46,478 nt of DNA from JBPBQZ01 sp050955105 (GCA_050955105.1 JBPBQZ010000091.1:1-46478); one strand, 5' to 3'; shown: positions 24,755-34,443, counted from the stretch's first letter. The notes: generated from the sequence alone by a model not told the origin. Numbers and translations: made by a program.

Positions 24755-26512
24755 ATGCAGTTTGTTTTTCATTTGGCTTGCGCAGATGTCCTTGCACGTC
24801 GCCGCACGCCTCGGCGCGTCAGGCGCGCGACGCCCTGGCCTCTCTTAGCCGGCCTGCTGGCAACGCTGGTCGCCCTACCCGCCGCCGCCGCACATGCTGC
24901 CGCACATGCTGGCGCACATCATGCACCGAAGCACCGCGCCGCTGCCGCGCACCGCCTGGTCCGACATAATGCGCCGCCTGAACCCGCCGAGTCGGACGCT
25001 GACGAAGCGGCTGAGCAGCCGCATGTTTCGATACCGAGCCCTGACGGCGGCTTGCCAGCGCCGGTCGTGGCCGCCCTGAATCGCGCGCACATTCCGATCT
25101 CCTCGATCAGCGTCGTGGTCGAGCGCCTGGGCGACCGCTTGCCGATCGTCGGATGGAACGCCGGGCAGGCGATGCAACCCGCCTCGACGATGAAAGTAGT
25201 CACGACTTACGGCGGATTGTCGATCTTGGGCCCGGACTTCCGCTGGCGCACCAGCGCCTTTGCCGATGGGCCGGTGGTCAACGGCGAGCTGCGCGGCAAT
25301 CTGTATATCGAAGGCACCGGCGACCCGAAGCTGGTGCCCGAACAACTGATCGATCTGGTCGAACGCATCCATGCGGCCGGCATCATGACGGTAAGCGGCG
25401 ACCTGGTGCTCGACAAAAGCTACTTCGCCGCCAATACCCGCGATGCGCCGCCGCTCGACGACGATGCCGATGCCGCTTACAACGTTGGTCCCGATCCATT
25501 GCTTTATGCGTTCAACGCGCTGACGTTCTCGGTCTCGCCCAGCGGCGGCGGCCGCGCCGACGTCGCCGTCGTGCCACAACTGGCCAATCTCCACATATTC
25601 AACAACGTGCGCGTAGTGCGCGGCGCCTGCCGCGGCGTCAACGTCGCGTCGCCGCGCATCGTCGAACATCCGGGCGGCACGCTCGACGCGGTCTTCTCCG
25701 GCACCCTGTCCAGCCGCTGTGGCACCGAAAGCGCAAACCGGGCCGTCCTCACGCATACGCAGTTTTTTGCCGGTGGATTTTTACAGCTCTGGCAACAGAC
25801 CGGCGGCTCGGTGCGCGGCGCCATCCGCGAAGCGCAGGTGCCGCAGAGCGCACGCCTCATCGCCACCCATCTCGGGCCGCCGTTGTCCGATGTCGTGCAC
25901 GACATCAACAAGTTCAGCAACAACGTCATGGCGCGAAACTTGTTCTTGACGATGGGTGCCATCGGCGGGCGGCCACCCTCCGACATCCCCGAATCCTCCG
26001 AAGTCATCAACCGCTGGCTGACGCGCATCGGCGTGCCCATGCCAGAGCTGGTGTCCGACAACGGCTCTGGCCTGTCGCGCGAAGCACGCATCAGCGCCGC
26101 TTCGCTGGCCAGCCTGCTGCAATCGGCCATGAACAGTCCGGTGGCGCAGCCCTTCACCGATTCGCTGCCAACGGTAGGCGTCGACGGCACCATGCGCAAC
26201 CGCCTGCGCAACGCCGGCATCGCCGGACGCGCGCGTATCAAAACCGGCACGCTCGGCAACGTGCGGGCGATCGCCGGCTATGTGGCGGCCGAGAACGGCC
26301 AGACCTACGTCGTCGTGAGCTTCATCAATGACCCGCGCTCCGAAGCCGGTCGCGCCGCGCACGATGAACTACTGAATTGGGTCTACGAGTTGGCCGCGCC
26401 GCCGGCCGTCACGCGGCGCGGTGTCGTGCGGCCCGATTTGCCGTCGTCGCCACCGGCCACGCCGATTTCGCCGGCGCGACCGAACTCGCCGTTGTATCCG
26501 GCGAGCCGGTAG
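24755..26512 (+). CDS. dacB: D-alanyl-D-alanine carboxypeptidase/endopeptidase (PBP4, peptidase S13)
   Basis: A 585-residue PBP4-type enzyme. The N-terminal signal is long (about 1-50), and its c-region runs into an Ala/His-rich stretch (AAAAHAAAHAGAHHAPKH). The penicillin-binding motifs are present: SxxK (Ser144-Lys147, PASTMK), SxN (FSNN near 390) and KTG (IKTGTLG near 507). It trims or cleaves peptidoglycan cross-links in the periplasm. A Pro/Ser-rich tail (PSSPPATPISPARPNSP) ends the protein. The gene is transcribed away from the two-component operon and converges on sua5. Length is somewhat above the 480-500 usual because of the N- and C-terminal extensions. Confidence 0.93.
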   Translation: MQFVFHLACADVLARRRTPRRVRRATPWPLLAGLLATLVALPAAAAHAAAHAGAHHAPKHRAAAAHRLVRHNAPPEPAESDADEAAEQPHVSIPSPDGGLPAPVVAALNRAHIPISSISVVVERLGDRLPIVGWNAGQAMQPASTMKVVTTYGGLSILGPDFRWRTSAFADGPVVNGELRGNLYIEGTGDPKLVPEQLIDLVERIHAAGIMTVSGDLVLDKSYFAANTRDAPPLDDDADAAYNVGPDPLLYAFNALTFSVSPSGGGRADVAVVPQLANLHIFNNVRVVRGACRGVNVASPRIVEHPGGTLDAVFSGTLSSRCGTESANRAVLTHTQFFAGGFLQLWQQTGGSVRGAIREAQVPQSARLIATHLGPPLSDVVHDINKFSNNVMARNLFLTMGAIGGRPPSDIPESSEVINRWLTRIGVPMPELVSDNGSGLSREARISAASLASLLQSAMNSPVAQPFTDSLPTVGVDGTMRNRLRNAGIAGRARIKTGTLGNVRAIAGYVAAENGQTYVVVSFINDPRSEAGRAAHDELLNWVYELAAPPAVTRRGVVRPDLPSSPPATPISPARPNSPLYPASR

Positions 26513-26536
26513 GGCGCGTGGTTGCTCGCCAGCTTA

Positions 26537-26568
26537 GGCGTTGGGCGTTGGGCGTTGGGCGTTGGGCG
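26537..26568. repeat. Heptanucleotide tandem repeat (GGCGTTG, about 4.6 copies)
   Basis: Four exact copies of GGCGTTG (26537-26564) followed by GGCG, in the 137-bp convergent gap between dacB and sua5. The remainder of the gap is G-rich on the plus strand (GGGCTTGGGGGCC). No gene or clear terminator was seen in the gap. The unit is not a multiple of three and is noncoding, so copy number is free to vary by slippage. Confidence 0.9.
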
Positions 26569-26649
26569 ACTGGGCTTGGGGGCCAGAGGGTGGCCGAACC
26601 GATCAGATGCTTGGGCGCCCGGGCCGCCGGATTGCTGCACCGGTCAGAT

Positions 26650-27786
26650 TCAGCCAGGTGGTGCCGCGAAGGCTGCGGCGGCGCGGCCGAGTCGGTCGTT
26701 GACCGCGGCCCATTCCGGCGTGTGCGGAAGCTGCTCCGCGATGATGACGGCTGCGCCGCTCGCATCGAGACTGCGCAGCATCGCGTAGAGTTGCGCGGCA
26801 TAGTCGTGCGGGCTGGATGGCGCGATCAGCAAATGCACTCGATCCGGCATGCGCTGGGCCGCCTCGATCCAATGCTCGGCGCTTGCCCGCGCGATCAAGG
26901 CAATGTGCTCGGTGGGCGTAGCCCGTTGCTGCGCCGCCTGGAAAGCCTCGAAGGAACACAGGCGGAACGGCGTGCGCGGCGCGTAATGCGCTTTCAACGT
27001 CCCGGAGGCGCGAGGCGCGGCCGCGTCGCCGACGTCGGTGGGTTCGCCCGTATTCGTGCCGATACCGGTATCGGCGCCCGAGCCCGCGCCTTTGTCGATA
27101 CCGCGGTTGGCCATCGCGCCGGCTAACCGTGACCGGGGCATCTCGCCCAGCACCTCGGCGATCTGCTCGGGCGTGATGTCGCCAGGCCGCAACAATGCAG
27201 GGAAGCCACGCGACAAATCGACAATCGTCGATTCGATGCCGATCGGGCAGGCGCCACCGTCGATCACCGCGACCTGCTCGCCAAACTCCTCAATGACGTG
27301 CGCGGCTGAACTCGCACTGACATGACCGAAACGATTTGCCGACGGCGCCACGATGCCGCCATGTCCATCCCGCATAGCCGAAAACGCTTGCAACAAAGCC
27401 TGCGCTACAGGGTGTGCCGGACAGCGAATGCCGACCGAATCCTGTGCGCCGGTGACCGCGTCGAGTGCCTTGTTCGAGCGCGGCAAAATCAAGGTTAGAG
27501 GTCCGGGCCAAAAAGCATCGATCAAGGCGCGCGCCATCGACGGCAATGGTTGCGTCCACCATTCCGGATCGCCATCCGGCGGCAAATGAATAATTACCGG
27601 ATGCGAGGTAGGTCGCTGCTTGGCGGCGTACAAGCGCGCGATCGCGACAGGATTCGACGCATCGGCACCCAAGCCATAGACGGTTTCGGTCGGAAAGGCC
27701 AATAAATCCCCGGCCGCAAGTATGCCCGCAGCCGCGGCAATGCCGGCAGCGTCTGGAGTAATCAGGCGGAAGCTGGGGTCAGGCAT
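26650..27786 (-). CDS. L-threonylcarbamoyladenylate synthase (Sua5/YrdC/YwlC type)
   Basis: A 378-residue two-domain Sua5-type protein. The YrdC domain (about 10-205) has the FPTETVYGLG motif, KQRPTSHPVIIHL and SANRFGHVSASSA. A Sua5 C-terminal domain follows (KAHYAPRTPFRL onward). It makes threonylcarbamoyl-AMP from threonine, bicarbonate and ATP for t6A37 modification of ANN-decoding tRNAs. The linker is replaced by a Gly/Asp/Thr-rich low-complexity segment (GAGSGADTGIGTNTGEPTDV). The start at 27786 overlaps the purK end by eight bases. It is the last gene of the purine run. Confidence 0.93.
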   Translation of the reverse strand: MPDPSFRLITPDAAGIAAAAGILAAGDLLAFPTETVYGLGADASNPVAIARLYAAKQRPTSHPVIIHLPPDGDPEWWTQPLPSMARALIDAFWPGPLTLILPRSNKALDAVTGAQDSVGIRCPAHPVAQALLQAFSAMRDGHGGIVAPSANRFGHVSASSAAHVIEEFGEQVAVIDGGACPIGIESTIVDLSRGFPALLRPGDITPEQIAEVLGEMPRSRLAGAMANRGIDKGAGSGADTGIGTNTGEPTDVGDAAAPRASGTLKAHYAPRTPFRLCSFEAFQAAQQRATPTEHIALIARASAEHWIEAAQRMPDRVHLLIAPSSPHDYAAQLYAMLRSLDASGAAVIIAEQLPHTPEWAAVNDRLGRAAAAFAAPPG

Positions 27787-29023
27787 CGAGTTCGATGCCC
27801 AGCAAACGTGCCCCTTCGGTCGCCGCGCGGCGCGCTTCATCCAGGGTCGGCGCGGTGAAGGTGAGATGTCCCATCTTGCGACCTCGACGTGCTTCCTGCT
27901 TGCCGTATAGATGCAGATGAGCCGCCGGGATTGCCAACACTTGTTCCCAGCGAGGCAATTGCGGCGGCTGTGTTGCGTCGTCGCGATCGAACCAGACGTC
28001 GCCCAATAGATTGAGCATTACGGCAGACGAATGCTGGCGCACCTCGCCAAGCGGCATGCCCGTCATCGCCCTGACCTGCTGTTCGAACTGGCTGCTTACG
28101 CAAGCGTCGATCGTGTGGTGTCCGGAATTATGAGGTCTCGGCGCCATTTCATTGGCCACCAGCGACAGTACGCCAGCGGCGCCGTCGCGGTCCTCGCGAA
28201 CGATGAAGAACTCGACGCACAGCACGCCCACGTAGTTCAGCCCCTCGGCAATTGCCGCAGCCGCGCGGCGTGCTTCCTCTGCCATCGTCGCTTCGACATC
28301 CGGTGCCGGCGCGAGCGTCTCGGCCAGGATGCCGTGGCTGTGCCGGTTGCGCGCAAGCGGGTAGACCGCCAACTGTCCGCTCTCGCCGCGCGCGGCGACC
28401 ACCGATACCTCATAGGCCAGCGACAAGCGCTTCTCCAGCACACAGGGCACGTTGCCCAGCTCGAGATAAGCCTGGCGCAGCGCCTCCGGTGTGGCAACGC
28501 GCACCTGTCCCTTGCCGTCGTAGCCGAGTCGCGCGGTTTTCAAAATGCCGGGAAGCATGGGCGCCAGCGCCGCATCGTCGAGCGTAGCCAGTGCCAGCGG
28601 CGTTTCGATTGCCAAGTGTGGTGCGACTGGCACACCGCAGCCCGCGATAAAGCGCTTCTCCTGCAGCCGATCCTGGGCAATCGCCACGCAGCGGCCGGCT
28701 GGGCTGACGCGTGTGACCTTCGAAAGCAGATCGAGACTGCGCGCCGGCACGTTCTCGAATTCGGTAGTCACTGCTGCGGCGAGCCGGCCCAATTCCGCCA
28801 ACGCAGTCTCGTCATCGTAAGCGGCGCGCAAGTGACGGTCGGCGACCGAACCGGCGGGGCTCGTGGCGTCCGGATCGAGCACGATGACCCGATAACCCAT
28901 CGACTGCGCGGCAAAACAGAACATCCGTCCCAACTGTCCGCCGCCCAGCATGCCCAACCAAGCGCCCGGTGCAATCGGCGGCGGTAAGGTGCCGGTGGCG
29001 CGATCTTCAAACGTCGTAGCCAT
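27779..29023 (-). CDS. purK: 5-(carboxyamino)imidazole ribonucleotide synthase
   Basis: A 414-residue ATP-grasp enzyme beginning with the PurK nucleotide motif LGMLGGGQLGRMF. It continues with TEFENVP, the KTARLGYDGKGQVRV loop and EFFIVREDRDG...NEMAPRPHNSGHHT. It converts AIR, ATP and bicarbonate to N5-CAIR in purine synthesis, feeding PurE. It lies five bases after purE on the same strand. Length is a little above the Escherichia coli enzyme and normal for Burkholderiaceae. The end overlaps sua5. Confidence 0.96.
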   Translation of the reverse strand: MATTFEDRATGTLPPPIAPGAWLGMLGGGQLGRMFCFAAQSMGYRVIVLDPDATSPAGSVADRHLRAAYDDETALAELGRLAAAVTTEFENVPARSLDLLSKVTRVSPAGRCVAIAQDRLQEKRFIAGCGVPVAPHLAIETPLALATLDDAALAPMLPGILKTARLGYDGKGQVRVATPEALRQAYLELGNVPCVLEKRLSLAYEVSVVAARGESGQLAVYPLARNRHSHGILAETLAPAPDVEATMAEEARRAAAAIAEGLNYVGVLCVEFFIVREDRDGAAGVLSLVANEMAPRPHNSGHHTIDACVSSQFEQQVRAMTGMPLGEVRQHSSAVMLNLLGDVWFDRDDATQPPQLPRWEQVLAIPAAHLHLYGKQEARRGRKMGHLTFTAPTLDEARRAATEGARLLGIELDA

Positions 29024-29028
29024 GGTCT

Positions 29029-29526
29029 TCAGGTAGGAGGCAACACCGTGGCTTGCGCCAGCGCATTCTGACGGGCACGGTAGGCCAGCAGCTTTTCGGT
29101 GAGCGCGGTGTCGCCCGAAGCCAGCATCGCGACCGCGAACAAGGCTGCGTTGACGGCGCCGGCCTCGCCGATGGCAAACGTGGCGACGGGTACACCACGC
29201 GGCATCTGCACAATCGAATGCAGCGAATCGACGCCCGACAGGTATTTGCTAGGCACTGGTACACCCAGTACGGGCACGATCGTCTTGGCCGCCAACATGC
29301 CTGGCAAGTGCGCGGCACCCCCAGCACCCGCGATAATCGCCGTCAGCCCGCGTGCGCGCGCCGCCTCGGCGTAGGCAAACATCTGATCAGGCATCCGATG
29401 TGCCGAGACCACCTTGGCTTCGAAGGCGATACCGAACTCTTCGAGTACGGCCACCGCATGCCGCATGACTTCCCAGTCCGATCCCGAACCCATCACCACA
29501 CCGACCTGCACCGCCACGGCACTCAT
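29029..29526 (-). CDS. purE: N5-carboxyaminoimidazole ribonucleotide mutase
   Basis: A 165-residue class I PurE with the GSGSDWEVM substrate loop, SAHRMPDQM with the catalytic His, and GAGGAAHLPGM. It converts N5-CAIR to CAIR. The ATG overlaps the purC stop (ATGA), and purK follows directly, so PurC, PurE and PurK are translated from one message. Length is as expected. Confidence 0.97.
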   Translation of the reverse strand: MSAVAVQVGVVMGSGSDWEVMRHAVAVLEEFGIAFEAKVVSAHRMPDQMFAYAEAARARGLTAIIAGAGGAAHLPGMLAAKTIVPVLGVPVPSKYLSGVDSLHSIVQMPRGVPVATFAIGEAGAVNAALFAVAMLASGDTALTEKLLAYRARQNALAQATVLPPT

Positions 29527-30416
29527 TGCAGCGCCTGCCCGGTCAGGCGTTCAAGCGCCTCACGGTACTTGGATGACGTGCGTTCGAGCACCTCGGGCGG
29601 CAATGCCGGGGGTGGCGCTTGCTTGTTCCACGGCTGTGCCTCGAGCCAGTCGCGCAGGAACTGCTTGTCGAACGATGGGGGATTGGCGCCCGGCCGATAT
29701 AAGTCGGCCGGCCAGAAACGTGACGAATCGGCAGTCAGCACTTCATCCATCAAGTGCAGCACGCCATCGTCATCAAGCCCGAATTCGAACTTGGTATCGG
29801 CAATGATGATGCCGCGTGTTGCGGCATAGTCGGCCGCTTCCGCATACAGTCGAATGCTGATATCGCGAATCTGTTCGGCCAGCGTATCGCCAATACGGCG
29901 ACGCACGTCGTCGAACGAAATATTTTCATCGTGCTGCCCGAGTTCGGCCTTGGCTGCCGCAGTGAAGATAGGCGCCGGCAGCCGCTCGGCATTCGCCAGG
30001 CCCGCAGGCAGCTTCACCCCACATACTTCGCCGCTGCCTTGATAGTCTTTCCAGCCACTGCCGGCCAGATAACCACGCACCACCGCCTCGATAAGAATGG
30101 GCGTCAATCGCTTAACCACCACCGAACGCCCGGCAACCTGCGCCGCTTCGTCAGCGGCGACGACGGTCGCCGGATCGATACCGGTCAGATGATTGGGCAC
30201 GATAGGCGCCAGGTGGCCGAACCAGAAGTTCGCCATCTGGTTCAGCACGCGGCCCTTGTCGGGAATCGGCTCGTTCATCACCACGTCGAACGCCGAGATG
30301 CGATCGGAAGTAACGATCAAGAGTCGATCGTCGCCCACCGCATAGTTGTCGCGCACCTTGCCGCGCCCGAGCAGCGGTAGCGAATGCAGCGTCGATTCAT
30401 ACAGTACAGAAGACAT
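29523..30416 (-). CDS. purC: Phosphoribosylaminoimidazole-succinocarboxamide synthase
   Basis: A 297-residue SAICAR synthase of the longer type. It has GRGKVRDNY near the start, TSDRISAFDVVM, RGYLAGSGWKDYQ and IIADTKFEFG with DEVLTADSSRFW. It ligates aspartate to CAIR using ATP, the step after PurE. The start at 30416 is set by the usual N-terminus; a longer open frame adds 13 residues. The gene follows fbaA after an 89-bp gap. Confidence 0.96.
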   Translation of the reverse strand: MSSVLYESTLHSLPLLGRGKVRDNYAVGDDRLLIVTSDRISAFDVVMNEPIPDKGRVLNQMANFWFGHLAPIVPNHLTGIDPATVVAADEAAQVAGRSVVVKRLTPILIEAVVRGYLAGSGWKDYQGSGEVCGVKLPAGLANAERLPAPIFTAAAKAELGQHDENISFDDVRRRIGDTLAEQIRDISIRLYAEAADYAATRGIIIADTKFEFGLDDDGVLHLMDEVLTADSSRFWPADLYRPGANPPSFDKQFLRDWLEAQPWNKQAPPPALPPEVLERTSSKYREALERLTGQALQ

Positions 30417-30505
30417 CGTATTGGAATTCCGAAGGCGGACAGTCGGGCCGTTCACTGCGAGTGCATGCGAACGGCCGCCTGGGGACGTCCAGCGTCCCTG
30501 CGGGT

Positions 30506-31570
30506 TTAATGGACGATCTGCGCGAGCTCGCCCTTCTTGTAGCGATCAGCCATTTTCTCGAGCGTCACCGCCTTGATCTTGCCCGCCTGCCCTTCGCAGC
30601 CGAAGGCCAGATAGCGCGCCTTGCAAATCTCGAGTGCTGCCTCGCGGGCCGGCTTCAGGTAGTCGCGCGGATCGAACTTGGATGGGTTCTCGACAAAATA
30701 GCGGCGGATTGCGCCGGTAATCGCGAGGCGCAGATCAGTGTCGATATTGATCTTGCGTACGCCATGCTTGATGCCTTCCTGTATTTCCTCGACCGGTACG
30801 CCGTAGGTTTCCTTCATGTCACCACCGAATTCGCGAATCTCCGCCAGCAGTTCCTGCGGTACCGACGAGGAACCGTGCATGACCAAGTGAGTGTTCGGAA
30901 TGCGTTGATGAATTTCCTTGATCCGATCGATCGCCAGAATATCGCCGGTGGGCTTCTTGGAAAACTTGTAGGCGCCATGCGAGGTACCGATGGCCAACGC
31001 CAACGCGTCGCATTGCGTGTTCTTGACGAAGTCCGCCGCTTCTTCCGGATCGGTCAGCAGTTGCTCGCGCGTCATCGTGCCTTCGGCGCCGTGACCGTCT
31101 TCCTTGTCGCCTTTCATCGTTTCCAGCGAACCGAGCACGCCGAGTTCGGCCTCGACCGTGACGCCGACGCTATGCGCCAGGTCGACGACCTTGCGCGACA
31201 CTTCGACGTTGTACTCGTAAGGCGCGACGCTCTTGCCGTCTTCTCGCAACGAACCATCCATCATCACACTGCTGAAACCGCTACGAATGGCCGTCATGCA
31301 AACCGCCGGCGACTGGCCGTGATCCTGATGCATGACGATGGGCAGGTGCGGATAGGTCTCGACAGCCGCTTCGATCAAATGACGCAGGAAGTTACCGCCC
31401 GCATACTTCCGCGCACCGGCGGATGCTTGCATGATGACAGGCGCATTGACCGCGTTGGCGGCTTCCATGATCGCTTGCACCTGTTCGAGATTGTTAACGT
31501 TGAACGCAGGCAATCCATAGCCATTTTCGGCGGCATGGTCCAACAGTTGGCGCATCGAAACGAGAGGCAT
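30506..31570 (-). CDS. fbaA: Class II fructose-bisphosphate aldolase
   Basis: A 354-residue zinc-dependent aldolase of the Calvin-type (CbbA/Fba) subfamily common in Burkholderiaceae. The N-terminus is MPLVSMRQLLDHAAENGYG. The catalytic Asp83 and zinc ligand His84 lie in MHQDHGQSP, and the MMDGSL and HGSSSVP segments are present. It cleaves fructose 1,6-bisphosphate or runs in reverse in gluconeogenesis. It sits between pyk and purC in a same-strand run. Confidence 0.95.
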   Translation of the reverse strand: MPLVSMRQLLDHAAENGYGLPAFNVNNLEQVQAIMEAANAVNAPVIMQASAGARKYAGGNFLRHLIEAAVETYPHLPIVMHQDHGQSPAVCMTAIRSGFSSVMMDGSLREDGKSVAPYEYNVEVSRKVVDLAHSVGVTVEAELGVLGSLETMKGDKEDGHGAEGTMTREQLLTDPEEAADFVKNTQCDALALAIGTSHGAYKFSKKPTGDILAIDRIKEIHQRIPNTHLVMHGSSSVPQELLAEIREFGGDMKETYGVPVEEIQEGIKHGVRKINIDTDLRLAITGAIRRYFVENPSKFDPRDYLKPAREAALEICKARYLAFGCEGQAGKIKAVTLEKMADRYKKGELAQIVH

Positions 31571-31601
31571 GCTGAATCTCCAAGGGGGAAAATAAAAAAT
31601 C

Positions 31602-33212
31602 TCAGACGGGATCGCCGACGCGCAGAATCTTCATCATATTGGTACCGCCGGGCTTGCCCATCGCGCCCATTGTCAGCACCACCCTGTCACCGCGCGCCGC
31701 GTATCCCTTGGCCACCAGCGTATCGAGCGCGGCGGTCAGCGTGGCATCCTGGTCATTGTTTTGCGTGATCGCCAACGGCATCACATTGCGCAGCAGCGCC
31801 ATCGCGCGCTCGGTAGTCTTGCGCGGCGTCAATGCGTAGATCGGCACATTCAGCCAATGGCGGCTCATCCACAGCGCGGTGGCGCCGGATTCTGTCAGCG
31901 CCACGATCGCTTTCGCGCCGAGATGATAAGCCGTGAAAAGCGCCCCCATCGCGATCGATTGATCGATGCGCTGGAAAGTACGGTCGAGGAAGTCACGATC
32001 CAGCTCGACCTCTTCCGATTTTTCCGCTTCGACGCAAATGGCAGCCATCATGCCGATCGTTTCCGCCGGGTATTTTCCGGTCGCGGTCTCGGCCGACAGC
32101 ATCACTGCATCCGAGCCGTCGAGCACCGCGTTGGCCACATCTGATACTTCCGCGCGAGTCGGAATCGGCGCCAATATCATCGACTCCATCATCTGCGTCG
32201 CCGTGATGACCAGGCGATTCGCTTCCCGCGCCATACGAATCATGCGCTTTTGCAATGCGGGCACCGCGGCGTTACCGACTTCCACCGCCAGATCGCCACG
32301 CGCCACCATAATGCCGTCAGATGCGGCGAGAATCGAAGCCAGCGCGGGGATCGCTTCAGCACGTTCGATTTTTGCGATCATCTTCGGTTTAATGCCGTAC
32401 TTGGCGCCCGCGATATTGGCCAGCTGGCGAGCCATCTCCATGTCGGTCGAGCTCTTCGGAAACGAGACCGCCACGTAGTCGGCACCGATTTCCATCGCGA
32501 CCTGGATGTCTTCCATGTCTTTGGCCGTCAACGCGGGCGCGGACAAGCCGCCGCCCTGGCGATTGATGCCTTTGTTGTTCGACAACTCACCGCCGATTTT
32601 CACGGTAGTGAGGATTTCGCTACCGCGAATGCTCTCCACGATGAGCACCAGCAAACCGTCATTCAGCAACAGCACATCGCCCGGCGACAGGTCACCCGGC
32701 AGGTCCGGATAATCTAGGCCGACGCGCGTGTCGTCACCGAGCGTGCAGTTCGCGTCGAGTACGAACTGGCTGCCCGCAACCAGCATCGTGCGACCCGCGG
32801 CGAATTTGCCGACGCGAATCTTCGGGCCCTGCAAATCCGCCATGATCGCCACTTCGCGACCGGCTCGCAGCGCCGCTTCACGTACCTGCTGGGCTCGCTG
32901 CCGATGGTCGTCGGCAACCCCATGCGAAAAATTCAGCCGCACCACGTCCAAGCCGGCGTCGAACATGCGATCGAGCATCGCGGGATCGCTGGAGGCCGGA
33001 CCTAGCGTTGCGACGATTTTGGTCGCGCGATATTGCCGCGGCACCGGTGGTTTGCCGAATGGCGCGATGCGCGGATTCGGTCCGCCCAGCGCTCCTTCAT
33101 CAAGCGGCAGTTTACCGGCAGATTTCGGCCGACGCCCATCAGCCGAGGCACCCGCGGAAGGCGTGGTCGATGTAGCGGAAGAAGGTACAACAGGCGTCGG
33201 TGAGTCTTGCAT
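31602..33212 (-). CDS. pyk: Pyruvate kinase with N-terminal extension
   Basis: A 536-residue pyruvate kinase. The catalytic core begins at about residue 62 (RATKIVATLGPAS) and has VRLNFSHG, ADLQGPKIRVG, the active-site Lys in KMIAKIERAEAI, ARGDLAVEVG and TATQMMESM. A C-terminal regulatory domain follows. It converts phosphoenolpyruvate to pyruvate with ATP formation. Usual length is about 475, and the extra 60 residues at the N-terminus are Ser/Thr/Pro/Ala-rich. The ATG at 33212 has AGAGG upstream. A GTG at 33044 would give a normal-length enzyme but lacks a ribosome site. It is the middle gene of pgk-pyk-fbaA. Confidence 0.94.
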   Translation of the reverse strand: MQDSPTPVVPSSATSTTPSAGASADGRRPKSAGKLPLDEGALGGPNPRIAPFGKPPVPRQYRATKIVATLGPASSDPAMLDRMFDAGLDVVRLNFSHGVADDHRQRAQQVREAALRAGREVAIMADLQGPKIRVGKFAAGRTMLVAGSQFVLDANCTLGDDTRVGLDYPDLPGDLSPGDVLLLNDGLLVLIVESIRGSEILTTVKIGGELSNNKGINRQGGGLSAPALTAKDMEDIQVAMEIGADYVAVSFPKSSTDMEMARQLANIAGAKYGIKPKMIAKIERAEAIPALASILAASDGIMVARGDLAVEVGNAAVPALQKRMIRMAREANRLVITATQMMESMILAPIPTRAEVSDVANAVLDGSDAVMLSAETATGKYPAETIGMMAAICVEAEKSEEVELDRDFLDRTFQRIDQSIAMGALFTAYHLGAKAIVALTESGATALWMSRHWLNVPIYALTPRKTTERAMALLRNVMPLAITQNNDQDATLTAALDTLVAKGYAARGDRVVLTMGAMGKPGGTNMMKILRVGDPV

Positions 33213-33243
33213 GGTATTGCTGAAAACCTCTGTGAGATGCCGG

Positions 33244-34443
33244 TCAGCCGTTCGCCCGCGCTTCTAGCGCCGCGACGGCCGGCAGCGTCTTGCCCTCGAG
33301 AAATTCGAGGAAGGCGCCGCCGCCGGTGGAGATATAGCCGATTTTCTCGGCAATGCCGTATTTGGCGATGGCCGCTAGCGTATCGCCACCGCCGGCAATT
33401 GAGAACGCCGAAGATTCTGCAATCGCTTCAGCCAACGAACGCGTGCCATTACTGAATGCGTCGAATTCGAATACGCCCACCGGACCGTTCCAGACGATCG
33501 TGCCGGCTGGCCGCAGTTGCGCTGCGAGCTGCGAAGCCGTGACCGGCCCGATGTCGAGAATCATGTCGTCAGGCTGCACTGCGTCGGCAGCCTTGACGGT
33601 AGCCACGGCGCTGGCGCTGAATTCACGCGCAGTGACGACGTCGGTGGGAATGGGTACGGAGGCGCCACGCTGTTTCATCATGTCAATGATGGCGCGTGCT
33701 TCGTTGATGAGATCCGGCTCGGCCAAGGATTTGCCGATCGGCAGTCCTGCCGCCAGCATGAATGTGTTGGCAATGCCGCCGCCGACGATCAACTGGTCGA
33801 CCTTTGCCGCCAGCGACGTCAATATGGTGAGCTTGGTCGAGACCTTCGAGCCGGCGACGATGGCCGCGAGCGGGCGTTTCGGGCTACCCAGCGCGCGCCC
33901 CAACGCATCGAGCTCGCTAGCCAGCAGCGGCCCCGCGCACGCCACCGGGGCAAAGCGCGCAACCCCGTGCGTCGTGGCCTCGGCGCGATGCGAAGTACCG
34001 AACGCGTCGTTCACGTAGATGTCGATCAGACTGGCGATGCGCCGCGACAACGCTTCGTCGTCTTTCTTCTCGCCCTTGTTCAGGCGACAATTTTCCAGCA
34101 GCACGAGCTGACCGGGCTGAACCTGCACGCCGTTTTCGACCCAGTTGCTGATCAGCGGTACCTCGCGGCCGAGCAATTTACCCAGGCATTCGGCCACCGG
34201 CGCCAGCGAATCTTCCGGTTTGAACTGCCCTTCGGTCGGACGACCGAGGTGCGACGTGACCATGACTGCCGCGCCGGCGTCGAGCGCCTGCTGGATCGCC
34301 GGAACCGAGGCCCGGATACGAGTGTCTTCGGTAATTTCACCGCGGTCATTTTGCGGAACATTGAGATCCGAGCGAATAAAGACGCGCTTGCCTGACAATT
34401 TGCCGGCAGCAATCAGATCGGTGAGGCGCAGGACGTGGGCCAT
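33244..34443 (-). CDS. pgk: Phosphoglycerate kinase
   Basis: A 399-residue kinase with the usual RSDLNVPQ near the N-terminus, SHLGRP, the DAFGTSHR region, GSKVSTKLTIL and the nucleotide-binding GGGDTLAAI. It transfers phosphate from 1,3-bisphosphoglycerate to ADP in glycolysis. The start at 34443 gives the standard MAHVLRLTDL. It appears to be the first gene of the pgk-pyk-fbaA-pur-sua5 run, with a structured leader upstream. Confidence 0.97.
   Translation of the reverse strand: MAHVLRLTDLIAAGKLSGKRVFIRSDLNVPQNDRGEITEDTRIRASVPAIQQALDAGAAVMVTSHLGRPTEGQFKPEDSLAPVAECLGKLLGREVPLISNWVENGVQVQPGQLVLLENCRLNKGEKKDDEALSRRIASLIDIYVNDAFGTSHRAEATTHGVARFAPVACAGPLLASELDALGRALGSPKRPLAAIVAGSKVSTKLTILTSLAAKVDQLIVGGGIANTFMLAAGLPIGKSLAEPDLINEARAIIDMMKQRGASVPIPTDVVTAREFSASAVATVKAADAVQPDDMILDIGPVTASQLAAQLRPAGTIVWNGPVGVFEFDAFSNGTRSLAEAIAESSAFSIAGGGDTLAAIAKYGIAEKIGYISTGGGAFLEFLEGKTLPAVAALEARANG

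Noticed and set aside
30461..31768. A 435-residue plus-strand open frame opposite fbaA and pyk
   Set aside because: No domain pattern, and it spans two clear genes on the other strand.
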